A DNA stretch of 64,000 bases from Tubulanus polymorphus (taxonomy: Eukaryota > Nemertea > Palaeonemertea > Tubulaniformes > Tubulanidae). The stretch lies in NCBI RefSeq assembly GCF_964204645.1, contig NC_134026.1, forward strand, positions 16,822,650 to 16,886,649. Direction: 5' to 3'. Each line of letters starts with the position of its first letter. Within the stretch, counting starts at the first letter, position 1. The notes beneath the pieces were generated by a model, which was not told where the DNA came from, did not search any database, and saw only the letters and a list, made by a program, of their open reading frames with translations. The position numbers were made by a program, and so were the translations under genes. Shown in pieces: positions 53,166 through 62,401 of this stretch.

Positions 53166-54563
53166 TTAAAATTTAAAATATAATATTCCTCCTATAACAA
53201 TTCCTATACAAGTTAAAGCTAATTTAGTATTTTCATGTAATTTATTATCATTATCAGTTTTAATTATATCATGTTGAATATTATCAGTTTTAATATTTTC
53301 TGATGTTTTATAATCCGGTTTAGAATCACTTTTTAATTTAATATTCTTAGTTTTAGTTTCTGTTGATTGAATGTGTTTTTTATTTTTTTCACCTTCCATT
53401 AATTTTGGAGCAGTAATAATCTTTTTTTTTATATCATTCAATCCAAATGAATTATTTATTGTTGCAGTTTTAATTAAATTATTGTAACCAATTATATTTC
53501 CCATCTTTAATACTAAATCAATAGAAATAATTAATAGATTAGGGCCTATACAATAATTTAATCTAATATGTGATTTATCTAAATAATTTTGATATCTTAC
53601 AATGTTTTCTGGAATAGATCTATTTTTATCATTATGAATTGAATCTTCAAATAATACTTTGAATTGTTTCTGTGTATCAAATGATGTATTTAAATTTCCA
53701 ATTATTGGGGATCTTGTTTCAACCTGTGATCCTAGAATACATATCAAATAAGTTCTAATAGATTGATTTATTCTTTGTATACCAGCTTTAGTAAAACCTT
53801 CAATATTTTCTAAAATAAAATTAACCCAACCATCATTATTTTGTTGTTGTTTGATATAAATATAATATTTTGGTATTTCATTCCATTTAAACGTTTTTGA
53901 GTTAGTATTTTTTATTTCTTTTCTATATTTTTTAGTATAAGGGACAGCAAAACCTCCGATTGGAAATGGTGAATTATTCATTGCATCCAAAGCTTTCTCT
54001 ACTTTAGATAAATCTCCCCCTGTAATTGTTCCCATCTTTGATCTAAAATCAGAATTATTTATATCTATATTAAATTCATAACATATTTTATAATACTTTG
54101 ATAAATTAATGTTATTATCTAATTCTTTAAAATATCTAGACCCTGGTAAAGGACACTCTAATTCATTTAATATTAATCTTATTTGAAAGTATGTATGAAA
54201 TCTAAAGAGTGATAATATTAATGGTAAACTTGGTTTATTTAAATGATCATTCCAACTTATTCCGCGCCCTGTTGTTGCGCAATAAACAGCAAAATTTAAT
54301 TGGTTTTGCCGGAATTGCATATTTGATTTTAACATCCATAATTTTGCTTTACTTAATTCTTTTTCAAAATTAATTTCATAAACATTGAATATATTTTCCA
54401 TCTTTACATGAAAATTATTACTTTCAGTGACATAAATATATAAATCAATTAATGAATCTAAAGCTTCATTTCTATATGTAATATCTTTATTAAAATCTAT
54501 TGCTGGAATATTATATTTAATTGATTTATTATATTGGAAAGCTTTTGGAAAACTATCTTCCAT
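53166..54563 (-). CDS. Conserved Polinton protein with C-terminal anchor (465 aa)
   Basis: Intact homolog of the 433-aa protein of A (NQLNFAVYCATTG, ISWNDHL, RFHTYFQIRLILNELEC, KKKIITAPKLMEGEK). Compared with A it has an additional middle segment (about residues 175-240, VEKALDAMNNSPFPIGG) in place of a shorter unrelated stretch, so this region is variable between elements. It ends in a hydrophobic anchor (LALTCIGIVIGGILYF). Confidence 0.75.
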   Translation of the reverse strand: MEDSFPKAFQYNKSIKYNIPAIDFNKDITYRNEALDSLIDLYIYVTESNNFHVKMENIFNVYEINFEKELSKAKLWMLKSNMQFRQNQLNFAVYCATTGRGISWNDHLNKPSLPLILSLFRFHTYFQIRLILNELECPLPGSRYFKELDNNINLSKYYKICYEFNIDINNSDFRSKMGTITGGDLSKVEKALDAMNNSPFPIGGFAVPYTKKYRKEIKNTNSKTFKWNEIPKYYIYIKQQQNNDGWVNFILENIEGFTKAGIQRINQSIRTYLICILGSQVETRSPIIGNLNTSFDTQKQFKVLFEDSIHNDKNRSIPENIVRYQNYLDKSHIRLNYCIGPNLLIISIDLVLKMGNIIGYNNLIKTATINNSFGLNDIKKKIITAPKLMEGEKNKKHIQSTETKTKNIKLKSDSKPDYKTSENIKTDNIQHDIIKTDNDNKLHENTKLALTCIGIVIGGILYFKF

Positions 54564-54579
54564 TTATATAATTAAAAAA

Positions 54580-55005
54580 TTAATAATTTATTAATTCTTT
54601 TAATAATTTATCTTGTTCTTCAACTGTTATATGACCATTTAAACTTATTATATAATCTAGCGTATTCTTTAATTTATTAATTTCTTTTATATTAGTTTTA
54701 ATTTTTTCTTTATTACTTTTTATATTTAATTTTGAACTTATACCAGTTAAAACACTTGAACTTAATCCTAATACACCAATTGATATAGCTAAAGGTGTTA
54801 ATGGACTGAATATTGCTAGAAATGTTATTACAGAACTAATTGTAACCGAACCACTTATAATCAAATAATATATAATTTTACTTTTTAAATATCTTTTCTT
54901 TTTTATCTTTAAGTCACTTTCAAATTCTAATATTTGTTTTTCTAAATATATTTTTCATTTAGTTTTATTCATATCATGAGGAATAATATCAATATTATCA
55001 TCCAT
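54580..55005 (-). pseudogene. Two-pass membrane protein with early nonsense codon
   Basis: Almost identical to the 144-aa protein of A, but a TGA replaces a Leu codon about 17 residues from the start (near 54956). The rest of the frame is open, so translation from an internal ATG (54864) is conceivable. Confidence 0.8.
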
Positions 55006-55024
55006 TTATTTAGCAAAAAAATTA

Positions 55025-55448
55025 CTAATTAGTAAACTTATAAGCAACAAATATAACAATAACTGTTCCACCTAAAATCCAAATTATTTCATATTTCTGT
55101 TGTTCTTTACTTGGTGTATAATAATCTGATAATTTAGGTTTGTATAGATGTAATTTTTCTTTATTGGTTACCGCGTTATATAAACTCATTGCATCATCAA
55201 CTGATTGAAAATCTCTATGTGAAATCTTCTGATCATATAATTCCTTGTTAATATAATCCATATAGTTTTGTCTCTTTTCTCTATATTCTTCTGCTGCTTT
55301 ATTGTATTTCTCTAATGCTAAGTTATGTATTTTTTTGTTCTGTTAATGAACCATTTTTATCAATATGTTTAAATAAATAACCGCCACCAGTAAATGCTAA
55401 AGCGTTAACAATTGCTGATCCTATAATAGTTACAGCAGCAGAAGCCAT
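55025..55448 (-). pseudogene. Conserved 140-aa membrane protein, frameshifted
   Basis: The N-terminal part (MASA...VNALAF) reads from 55448. Near 55330 one extra base in an A-rich run shifts the frame. The C-terminal 78 residues (MDYINKELYDQKI...VIVIFVAYKF) are intact in the other frame. Confidence 0.82.
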
Positions 55449-55693
55449 TTATTTAGTAAAATAATTATGCATATATATGGGAGGAATATATTTTTGTTTT
55501 TCCAAATAATCAATAGTTAAATTAGATAAAGTAACTGCTAACGTTAATTTTAAAATATCATTTATATCAAATCTATCAACATAAACACTTCCCATTTTGA
55601 ATAATTTTTTAATACCATTGAATAACCAACAGTTCCAACTGATAGTAATGCGCCATTATATAATCCAGTTATTATCCACTTATTATCACTCAT
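55449..55693 (-). pseudogene. Small two-helix membrane protein, frameshifted
   Basis: Homolog of 36989-37210. One T is missing from a T run near 55605, shifting the frame. The stop codon used in A is also lost, and the frame would run to the next TAA at 55449-55451. Confidence 0.75.
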
Positions 55694-57039
55694 TTATTAA
55701 TTAAAAAAAATTACTATCTTCGATATATTTAGTTAACTTATTTATGATTAATTCAACATTTATTTCATTACTAGTTTCATTTGTATATATTTCAATTATT
55801 ATTTTTCTAATATCATCGATGATAAAATCTTCATCTAATTCATAAAATCTTAAAGATTCTCTAATTAAATTAGTAATCTTTTCTACATTTAACCGAATAT
55901 GCGCTTAAACTATCACTAGGGAATGGTAAAAACACCGTAGCTTCGTTCTTCTCGATGTTATTTCCCCCAAAACCTGGCGCATTAGTACTTTGCGCGTAGT
56001 AGCACATGCGCGTATAGCACATGTGGGTCAACATATCCATGTTGTGAGTTGACCCCTAGGTGGCACTCTTTAAAAAAAACGGAATGTAGCGAACTGATTT
56101 CGGGTGAAATCTTTGCTCGCATCCCTGAACGACATTCTATCCAGAAAGGCAGAAACCCGTTATCGCTGCTTGCAGCTATATTTAGGGTTTTCTGTTATTT
56201 CACAGAAAACCCTATTGATATCCGCGTGATTATTATTATTATTATTTTCTTCCACACTATTTTTACCAAAAGAACATAGGCTTTGTTACCTTACCGCTGT
56301 TTCATATACAATCCATATAATATCGTTCAGCTCACTGAGATCTACAAATAGCCCGCGTGTTTTTTCACGAATCATCGTTACAAAAGCGCTGTCGGGCCGT
56401 AAACATCGAAAATTTAGCCCCATTCAATGGGGCGACATGTTTTTCGAGTCGTCATCCCGAAATCAACCCGCAGGCCGACTGTCACTTCGATTATCAATTC
56501 AAGTATAAATGAACTAATTTATTGCCGCAGACTTAACATTCAGTCGTGGTCTTCAAACAGTGATTTTAACAATAGCCCATTTTCCTCATCAAATCATATT
56601 ACCGATACACTGGAAATTTACTACATTAGATTTTAAAAGCACTGTCGAGCCGTAAACATCGACGAATCGACGTGTGTTACTACATCGTCGTTCCGGGGAT
56701 CAGCTGCGAGTTTCTCCTCATCATGAACCTACGTGAAGTGAGCCTGTTATTCCAGCCTCGTATTCAGATGTAGTGTGTACACACTGTACAGCTGCCTGTA
56801 GATACTGGTTGACATGAAATGTATAACTTAGCATGACGGAGCGATGATAACTAACGTTAACGTTAGTATATAGCATCGGATACTGATACTCAAATTTCTC
56901 TGAAACAAAAACTCCAGGTTTCGTAAAAACTGAGTATATTACTGAATAGGCTCGATTGTTCAAGTAGATATATAAAGTAAATGTCTGTGCATCGATTTGT
57001 TCAGGTATTATTTCAACTCACGATTGCATCATTCCGCGA

Positions 57040-58088
57040 CAATTCATTATTTTGTTTTATCGCCCGCGACAATTCAATATTTTGGTTTTATCGCCCGCGA
57101 TAATTCATTATTTTGGTTTTATCGCCCGCGACAATTCAATATTTTGTTTTTATCGCCCGCGACAATTCATTATTTTGGTTTTGTCTCCCGAGACCATTCA
57201 TTATTTTGGTTTTATCGCCCGCATCAATTCATTATTTTGGTTTTGTCGCCCGCGACAATTCATTATTTTGATTTTGTCGCCCGCGACGATTCAATATCTT
57301 GTTTTTGTCGTCCGAGACAATTCATTATTTTGGTTTTATCGCCCGCGACAATTCATTAGTTTGGTTTTATCGCCCGCGACAATTCATTAGATTGGTTTTG
57401 TCGCCCGCGACAATTCATTATTTTTGTTTTATCGCCCACGACAATTCATTATTTTGGTTTTATATTTTGTTTTTATCGCCCGCGTCAATTTTTTTTTGGT
57501 TTTGTCGCCCGCGACAATTCAATATTTTGGTTTTGTCGCCCACGACAATTCATTATTTTTGTTTTATCGCCCACGACAATTCATTATTTTGGTTTTATAT
57601 TTTGTTTTTATCGCCCGCGTCAATTTTTTTTTGGTTTTGTCGCCCGCGACAATTCAATATTTTGGTTTTGTCGCCCACGACAATTCATTATTTTGGTTTT
57701 ATCGCCCGCAACAATTCAATATTATGTTTTATCGCCCGCGACAATTCATTATTTTGGTTTTGTCGCCCGAGACCATTCATTATTTTGGTTTTATCGCCCG
57801 CGACAATTCATTATTTTGGTTTTGTCGCCCGCGACAATTCATTATTTTGATTTTGTCGCCCGCGACGATTCAATATTTTGTTTTTGTCGCCCGAGACGAT
57901 TCATTATTTTGGTTTTATCGCCCGCGACGATTCAATATTTTTGTTTTATCGCCCGCGACGATTCATTAGTTTGGTTTTATCGCCCGCGACAATTCATTAG
58001 TTTGGTTTTGTCGCCCGCGACAATTCATTAGTTTGGTTTTGTCGCCCGCGACAATTCATTAGTTTGGTTTTGTCGCCTGCGACAATTA
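57040..58088. repeat. 31-bp minisatellite, larger block
   Basis: The unit CGCGACAATTCATTATTTTG followed by GTTTTATCGCC repeats more than 30 times with small variants (TTTTGTC for TTTTATC, GACGATTC for GACAATTC). Because 31 is not divisible by three, all three frames stay open for long distances, giving spurious ORFs. The unit has a CGCCCGCG GC-rich core. Confidence 0.95.
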
Positions 58089-58090
58089 TT

Positions 58091-59343
58091 TTTCAGTCCA
58101 CTTGGGACTTAAGTCCCAGCGGGCTATTGCGTTCACTTTTCGTCCGTCCGTCCGTCCATAGACGGAATCCAGTTATTTTGGGAAGTTTTGAAGACGCTTC
58201 AAGGTAATGTCTTGATATTTGGTTTATACATGTATCTACCCTAGACACATCGTCAGCCCAAAAACTGGCCCTGTCAGATTCAAGATGGCCGACTGGCAGC
58301 CATTGTTGTTTGCCAAAATCGGAACTTTTTAAACATTTTCGAAGTTTTCGTGGGAAATTTTGAAGACGCTTTGATCAATTACCTTGATCATTCGTTTATA
58401 TTTGAATCTACCAAAGGCCCATCAGCATAAGAAAATTGGGTCGATCTGACTCAAGATGGCCGTCCTATGACCTTTTTAGTGCCCAAAAATGTCAATTTTG
58501 GCCAGAATTCTAGGTCACGTAGCTTCCTACTGGTTTGCCATTTCTCATTGCAATTGCTGATGGGTATTCTTCAGAGAGGGATGTTTTATACCTGGGACAG
58601 GTATCTTTGATCAGCCAATTATGACGCAATTGGCGGCCATCTTGGTGTCATCAGTACTCATTCGTAGGTGGGAAAAAGTTTTTCCACATTAAATTGATAC
58701 CTAAGCATATTGTGTTACTATATTCAATTGGAAAGTTGTAGCCCATAACGTGTTCTATGATTTTGGTGAGTTTCAAGGTCATTGGTTTTTGTATGTGGCC
58801 ATCAGGGGGCGTTGAATAATACAATAACTTAGAATTGCTATATTTGTACCAAGGCATATTTTGTTACCATGATCAATTGCAAAGTTGTAGTTCATGACAT
58901 CGTCATTGATTGTGGTGAGTTTTTAAGGACATTAGTTATTCCATATAGTCACCAGGGGGCGTTGAATAGTAGAATGGCTTAGTATTTCCTCATTAGATTG
59001 GTACCTAGGCATATTTTGTTACTATGATCAATTGCAAAGTTGTATTTCATGACATGAACTACGATTGGGGTGAGTTTTAAGGTCATTGGGTTTTGCATAT
59101 GGTCACCAGGGGGCGTTGAATAGTAGAATAACTTAGTATTTCCATATTAAATTGGTAACGAGGCATATTTTGTTATCACAATCAATTACAAAATCATAGC
59201 TGCTCACATGTTCTATGATTGTGGTGGGTTTCAAGGTCATTGGTTTTTGTATATGGTCACTAGAGGGCGTTATGTATTGAAATTGTTAGATTGTTGAGCA
59301 TTTGAAACAACTTCCCAAGTGAGCATGGTGTCCCTGGACCCCT
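58091..59343. mobile_element. Inverted copy of the 155-bp dispersed repeat
   Basis: Starts CACTTGGGACTTAAGTCCC and (CGTC)n, then runs through several CCAGGGGGCGTTGAATA units to CCCTGGACCCCTAGT. It is the reverse complement of 12600-13800. It interrupts the 31-bp minisatellite, which resumes at 59345, so it was inserted afterwards. Confidence 0.85.
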
Positions 59344-59344
59344 A

Positions 59345-59615
59345 GTTTGGTTTTGTCGCCCGCGACAATTCATTATTTTGGTTTTGTCGCACGCAACAAT
59401 TCAATATTTTGTTTTTGTCGTCCGCGACAATTCATCATTTTGGTTTTATCGCCCGCGACAATTCAATATTTTGGTTTTATCGCCCCCGACAATTCATTAT
59501 TTTGGTTTTTATCGCCCGCGACAATTCATTATTTTTGTTTTGTCGCCCGTGACAATTCAATATTTTGGTTTTGTTACCCGCGACAATTCATAATTTTGGT
59601 TTTGTCACCCGTGGT
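59345..59615. repeat. 31-bp minisatellite, second block
   Basis: About eight to nine units continuous with the block ending at 58088 but for the inserted repeat. Confidence 0.92.
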
Positions 59616-59639
59616 TTTGTCAGAACATTAAGTTTTTTG

Positions 59640-59960
59640 GTCGAACAGTGTATTAAGGTCGTTTTGGAAATTTACTCGGTCTGGTATATTTTGGATTACT
59701 GTGTATGTCATTTGTCAGGACATTAAACAGAAGACGACTTAGGATACTACCTTGCGTGACTCCACTAGCTAGACCGTCTCATTCCAAGATGAGGCGTTCC
59801 GTTGATTTCGGTTACAAGTTTCCGTTCAGAGATAACTGCTGAGCCATTTGGACGACCTATCATTGATACTGTTTCCTAATAGCCTGTTTAGTAATGGCTG
59901 ATGTTGAGCCTTATCAAATGCTTTGTTGAAATCCACCGTTGAACAGGATTCTAAGACTGT
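59640..59960 (-). pseudogene. LINE reverse transcriptase fragment
   Basis: On the minus strand: VDFNKAFDKAQHQPLLNRLL (RT palm/fingers motif), a frame change, then ERKLVTEINGT and, after a stop, GVTQGSILSRLLFNVLTNDI (the GVPQGS...LF..ND motif). The catalytic YADD box is not included. Jockey/CR1/L2-like by pattern. Three frames within 300 bp show it is inactive. Confidence 0.75.
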
Positions 59961-60198
59961 GCAGAAAACCCGTTATCGCTGCTTTGCAGCTATATTTAAA
60001 TTAGCAATCTTTTCTACATTAAAAGTTTCTTTATCTATTGTTTTTTCATACTTAAATGTTGTTTCATTAGAAAATGCAATATTTTTGATTTGTGTAATTA
60101 CATCATTAATGTTAAATTTCATTTGTTTCTCACGTTTAAAATCAAATCCAAAACATATACTCGGTCCAACTGTTATATTCATTTATATAATGAAAAAA

Positions 60199-60987
60199 TT
60201 AATCTTTACATCTTACAACTAATTCATAAATTACAGGAAAGTTATTCAAATCAATTAAATATCCATTATGATTTCTTATTTCTAATTTAAAATTATTGAG
60301 ATGTGGAATACAAGGTTTAATATCACATTCAGCTAAATTATAATTTATTTGCGTTCCAAATTGTTTAACATTCTTTAATGGTAAAATATTTAGTATACTA
60401 GAATTACAAATTGTATCTTTAGTTGCTTCAAATGTTTTTGTTGGGTCAATTAAATTGCAATAAATATAAAAATGTGTAAAAGGTATTATATTTGATATAC
60501 CGTATGTATTTCCGAAAATAAAATTATCTGAAAGAATTCCTAACAGTTTAGCAATAGGTTTTTTTACCATGTAAGCATGTTTTCTTACCATCAATGAATC
60601 AGGACCAATATTTTCATCATCAAACTTTACTTTAATTTTATTAGAGCTCTCACTTTTTATGAATTTAATATTAAATTTAGAATCACTACCTAACATAATC
60701 CGAGCTTTTCTATTAATTTCTTGCGCTAATGTTTCTAAATTATATAATCCTGGTGTAATCATAAGTTGATAAGCTTTTTTATCACTACGTCTTTCAGCAA
60801 TAAAAATGCTTCTATGTTCATAAGTTTTATCTGATGTATTATAAAATGAGTTACATAAACTTATATTTACTAATTTTAAATCAACACAATTCTTAAATTC
60901 TCTATCTAATTGAACTAGTAAATTATGTGATTTATAATTTGTAAGTTTTCTAGAATCAACAAATATTCTGTATTCTTTTAATTCTAG
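60199..60987 (-). pseudogene. Penton-like minor capsid protein, start codon lost
   Basis: The full-length frame is open from ELKEYRIFVDSRKL to VIYELVVRCKD, homologous to 37575-38327. However, the ATG plus second codon of A are replaced by ATTCTA, so no upstream start is available. The first internal ATG is about 75 residues in. The middle region (SDKTYEHRSIFIAE, FIFGNTYG) is diverged and longer than in A. Confidence 0.75.
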
Positions 60988-61057
60988 AATTATTATAACA
61001 TAAAAAAATTACCGCTCATCACTAAAAATTAATTTTAATAAAATTTTTCCTAAATAA

Positions 61058-62401
61058 ATGGATGAGAAGATAGCATGCGAAATTTGTGGTGAACTTCTAA
61101 GAAAAAGTAATATGGCTCGACATATGAAAAAACATGATGAAAATTATAAACCCCCTAAAATAAACTGTCCAAAATGTAATAAATTATTCTCAAGAAATTA
61201 TGTTAAAACACATTCAGAGAAGTGTAAAATTAATGGCGCAACGGCTAATGTTGATAGTAACGAAAGTAATAGTAATTCTGTTGAAGTTGAACCTGAAGTT
61301 ATTTGGAAAAGACCTTTCTTATTCTATGATAAGGATAATATAAAAGATCATTTCTGTGAGCCTTGTCGAATAAAATATAGCCCTGAAAATATAGAAGATT
61401 GGGAGAATCATCAATTTCGTAAAGCACATATAGATAAAATTTCTAATAAATTTGAAGCAGAATTCAATGAAAGAAAAAATAATATATTAGAAAAAATAAA
61501 ATATGAGAAAACGTTACCAGATAATAAAGAAACACTTGAAAAGTTGGAAAAACAATATAATGAATTAACAAGAAAAACATATTATTGTAAATATTGTAAA
61601 TTGATTATTACAACAAGTAATTCAAATCTACATAATAGAACAATAAAACATAAAGAAAACGTAAGAAAATACCAGGAGCTTAATGAAGATCTATTACCAA
61701 TAAATTATAAACAAAAATGCCCACAATGTAGTTATGCGACCTTAAGGCAAGAAGGTACTGTGTTATTTTGTAATGAATGTGGATGGCAAAAGAATTTATG
61801 GGGTGAAGAAAAAACTAGAGATTTTCTCATAGATCCAAAATTAAATTATCTAGATGAAATTTTTAAAATATTTTCTATAGAAGATCATACACCAGAATAT
61901 ATGCAATGGCTTGAAAAAATGAAAATGATAGATAATAAAAATGGTGAAATAACTAAAAAAGATATTATAAAAACAATTATTCCATCAACATTTAACACAA
62001 AACAAAAGAAAATGTATTTATATTTATTATTTAACGATTATTATGAAAAACCTAAATTAACAGAAGAAGATATGGAAAATATTAAAAAAATATTTAAACA
62101 AATATTAATGTATCATTTGGAAAATAGAATAACAGATTCAATAAATTATGAATTCTTTTTAAATAAGATTGTAAATTATTTAAACATAGATATTCCATTA
62201 ATAATTCCATTAATAATTCCATTTGATGAATTAACAAACAAAAAGAAACAAAGAGAGCGAGATGAAATGTGGTACAAGATAGAACTTTATTTAAATGAGA
62301 AAAATGAAATGGAAGAACCTAAACAAATTATACAAGAACAATTAAATGAAAATGAAGAAGCCAATAGTGATTTCGAGTTTGATGATATTGATCCATTTTA
62401 A
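61058..62401 (+). CDS. VLTF3-like zinc protein (putative late transcription factor)
   Basis: 447 aa, intact. The N-terminal half has several zinc motifs: CEICGELLRKSNMARH, CPKCNKLFSRNYVKTH, CEPCRIKYSPENIEDW and YCKYCKLIITTSNSNLH. At about residue 225 a zinc ribbon, CPQCSYATLRQEG with FCNECGW, is followed by an all-helical region ending LIIPFDEL...DEMWYKIELYL. That order (zinc ribbon, helical block, PFD.L and a DxMW.KI..YL end) resembles the poxvirus/NCLDV late transcription factor VLTF3. Assignment is by pattern only. Its ATG follows TTTTTCCTAAA in a TAAATG context. Its 3' end overlaps the polymerase stop by 4 bp on the opposite strand. No homolog is visible in Polinton A. Confidence 0.55.
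   Translation: MDEKIACEICGELLRKSNMARHMKKHDENYKPPKINCPKCNKLFSRNYVKTHSEKCKINGATANVDSNESNSNSVEVEPEVIWKRPFLFYDKDNIKDHFCEPCRIKYSPENIEDWENHQFRKAHIDKISNKFEAEFNERKNNILEKIKYEKTLPDNKETLEKLEKQYNELTRKTYYCKYCKLIITTSNSNLHNRTIKHKENVRKYQELNEDLLPINYKQKCPQCSYATLRQEGTVLFCNECGWQKNLWGEEKTRDFLIDPKLNYLDEIFKIFSIEDHTPEYMQWLEKMKMIDNKNGEITKKDIIKTIIPSTFNTKQKKMYLYLLFNDYYEKPKLTEEDMENIKKIFKQILMYHLENRITDSINYEFFLNKIVNYLNIDIPLIIPLIIPFDELTNKKKQRERDEMWYKIELYLNEKNEMEEPKQIIQEQLNENEEANSDFEFDDIDPF

Larger units (their letters stand above)
55890..59995. mobile_element. Composite insertion inside Polinton B with ~25-bp TSD
   Basis: Flanked by 25-bp near-identical copies (55865-55889 and 59996-60020). It contains a 31-bp minisatellite in two blocks, an inserted 155-bp-type dispersed repeat and a LINE reverse-transcriptase fragment. 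CCCGTTATCGCTGCTT.GCAG and CTATATTTA occur at both about 56157 and the extreme right end. Long, variable duplications are typical of target-primed retrotransposition, so the outer element may be LINE-derived. Base composition is far less AT-rich than the host Polinton. Confidence 0.7.
55697..60182 (-). pseudogene. 115-aa Polinton gene split by a 4.1-kb insertion
   Basis: The N-terminal half (NITVGPSICFGF to KETFNVEKI) lies at 60182-59996 and the C-terminal half at 55889-55697. The equivalent of 37211-37558 was interrupted by the composite insertion at 55890-59995. A 25-bp segment of the gene (TAAATTAG.AATCTTTTCTA...) is present on both sides, a target duplication with one mismatch. Confidence 0.85.

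Noticed and set aside
57000-57970. Long overlapping ORFs rich in RPRQFIILVLSPATIHYF
   Set aside because: They are read-throughs of the 31-bp minisatellite, whose length keeps all three frames open. There is no unique sequence or start context.
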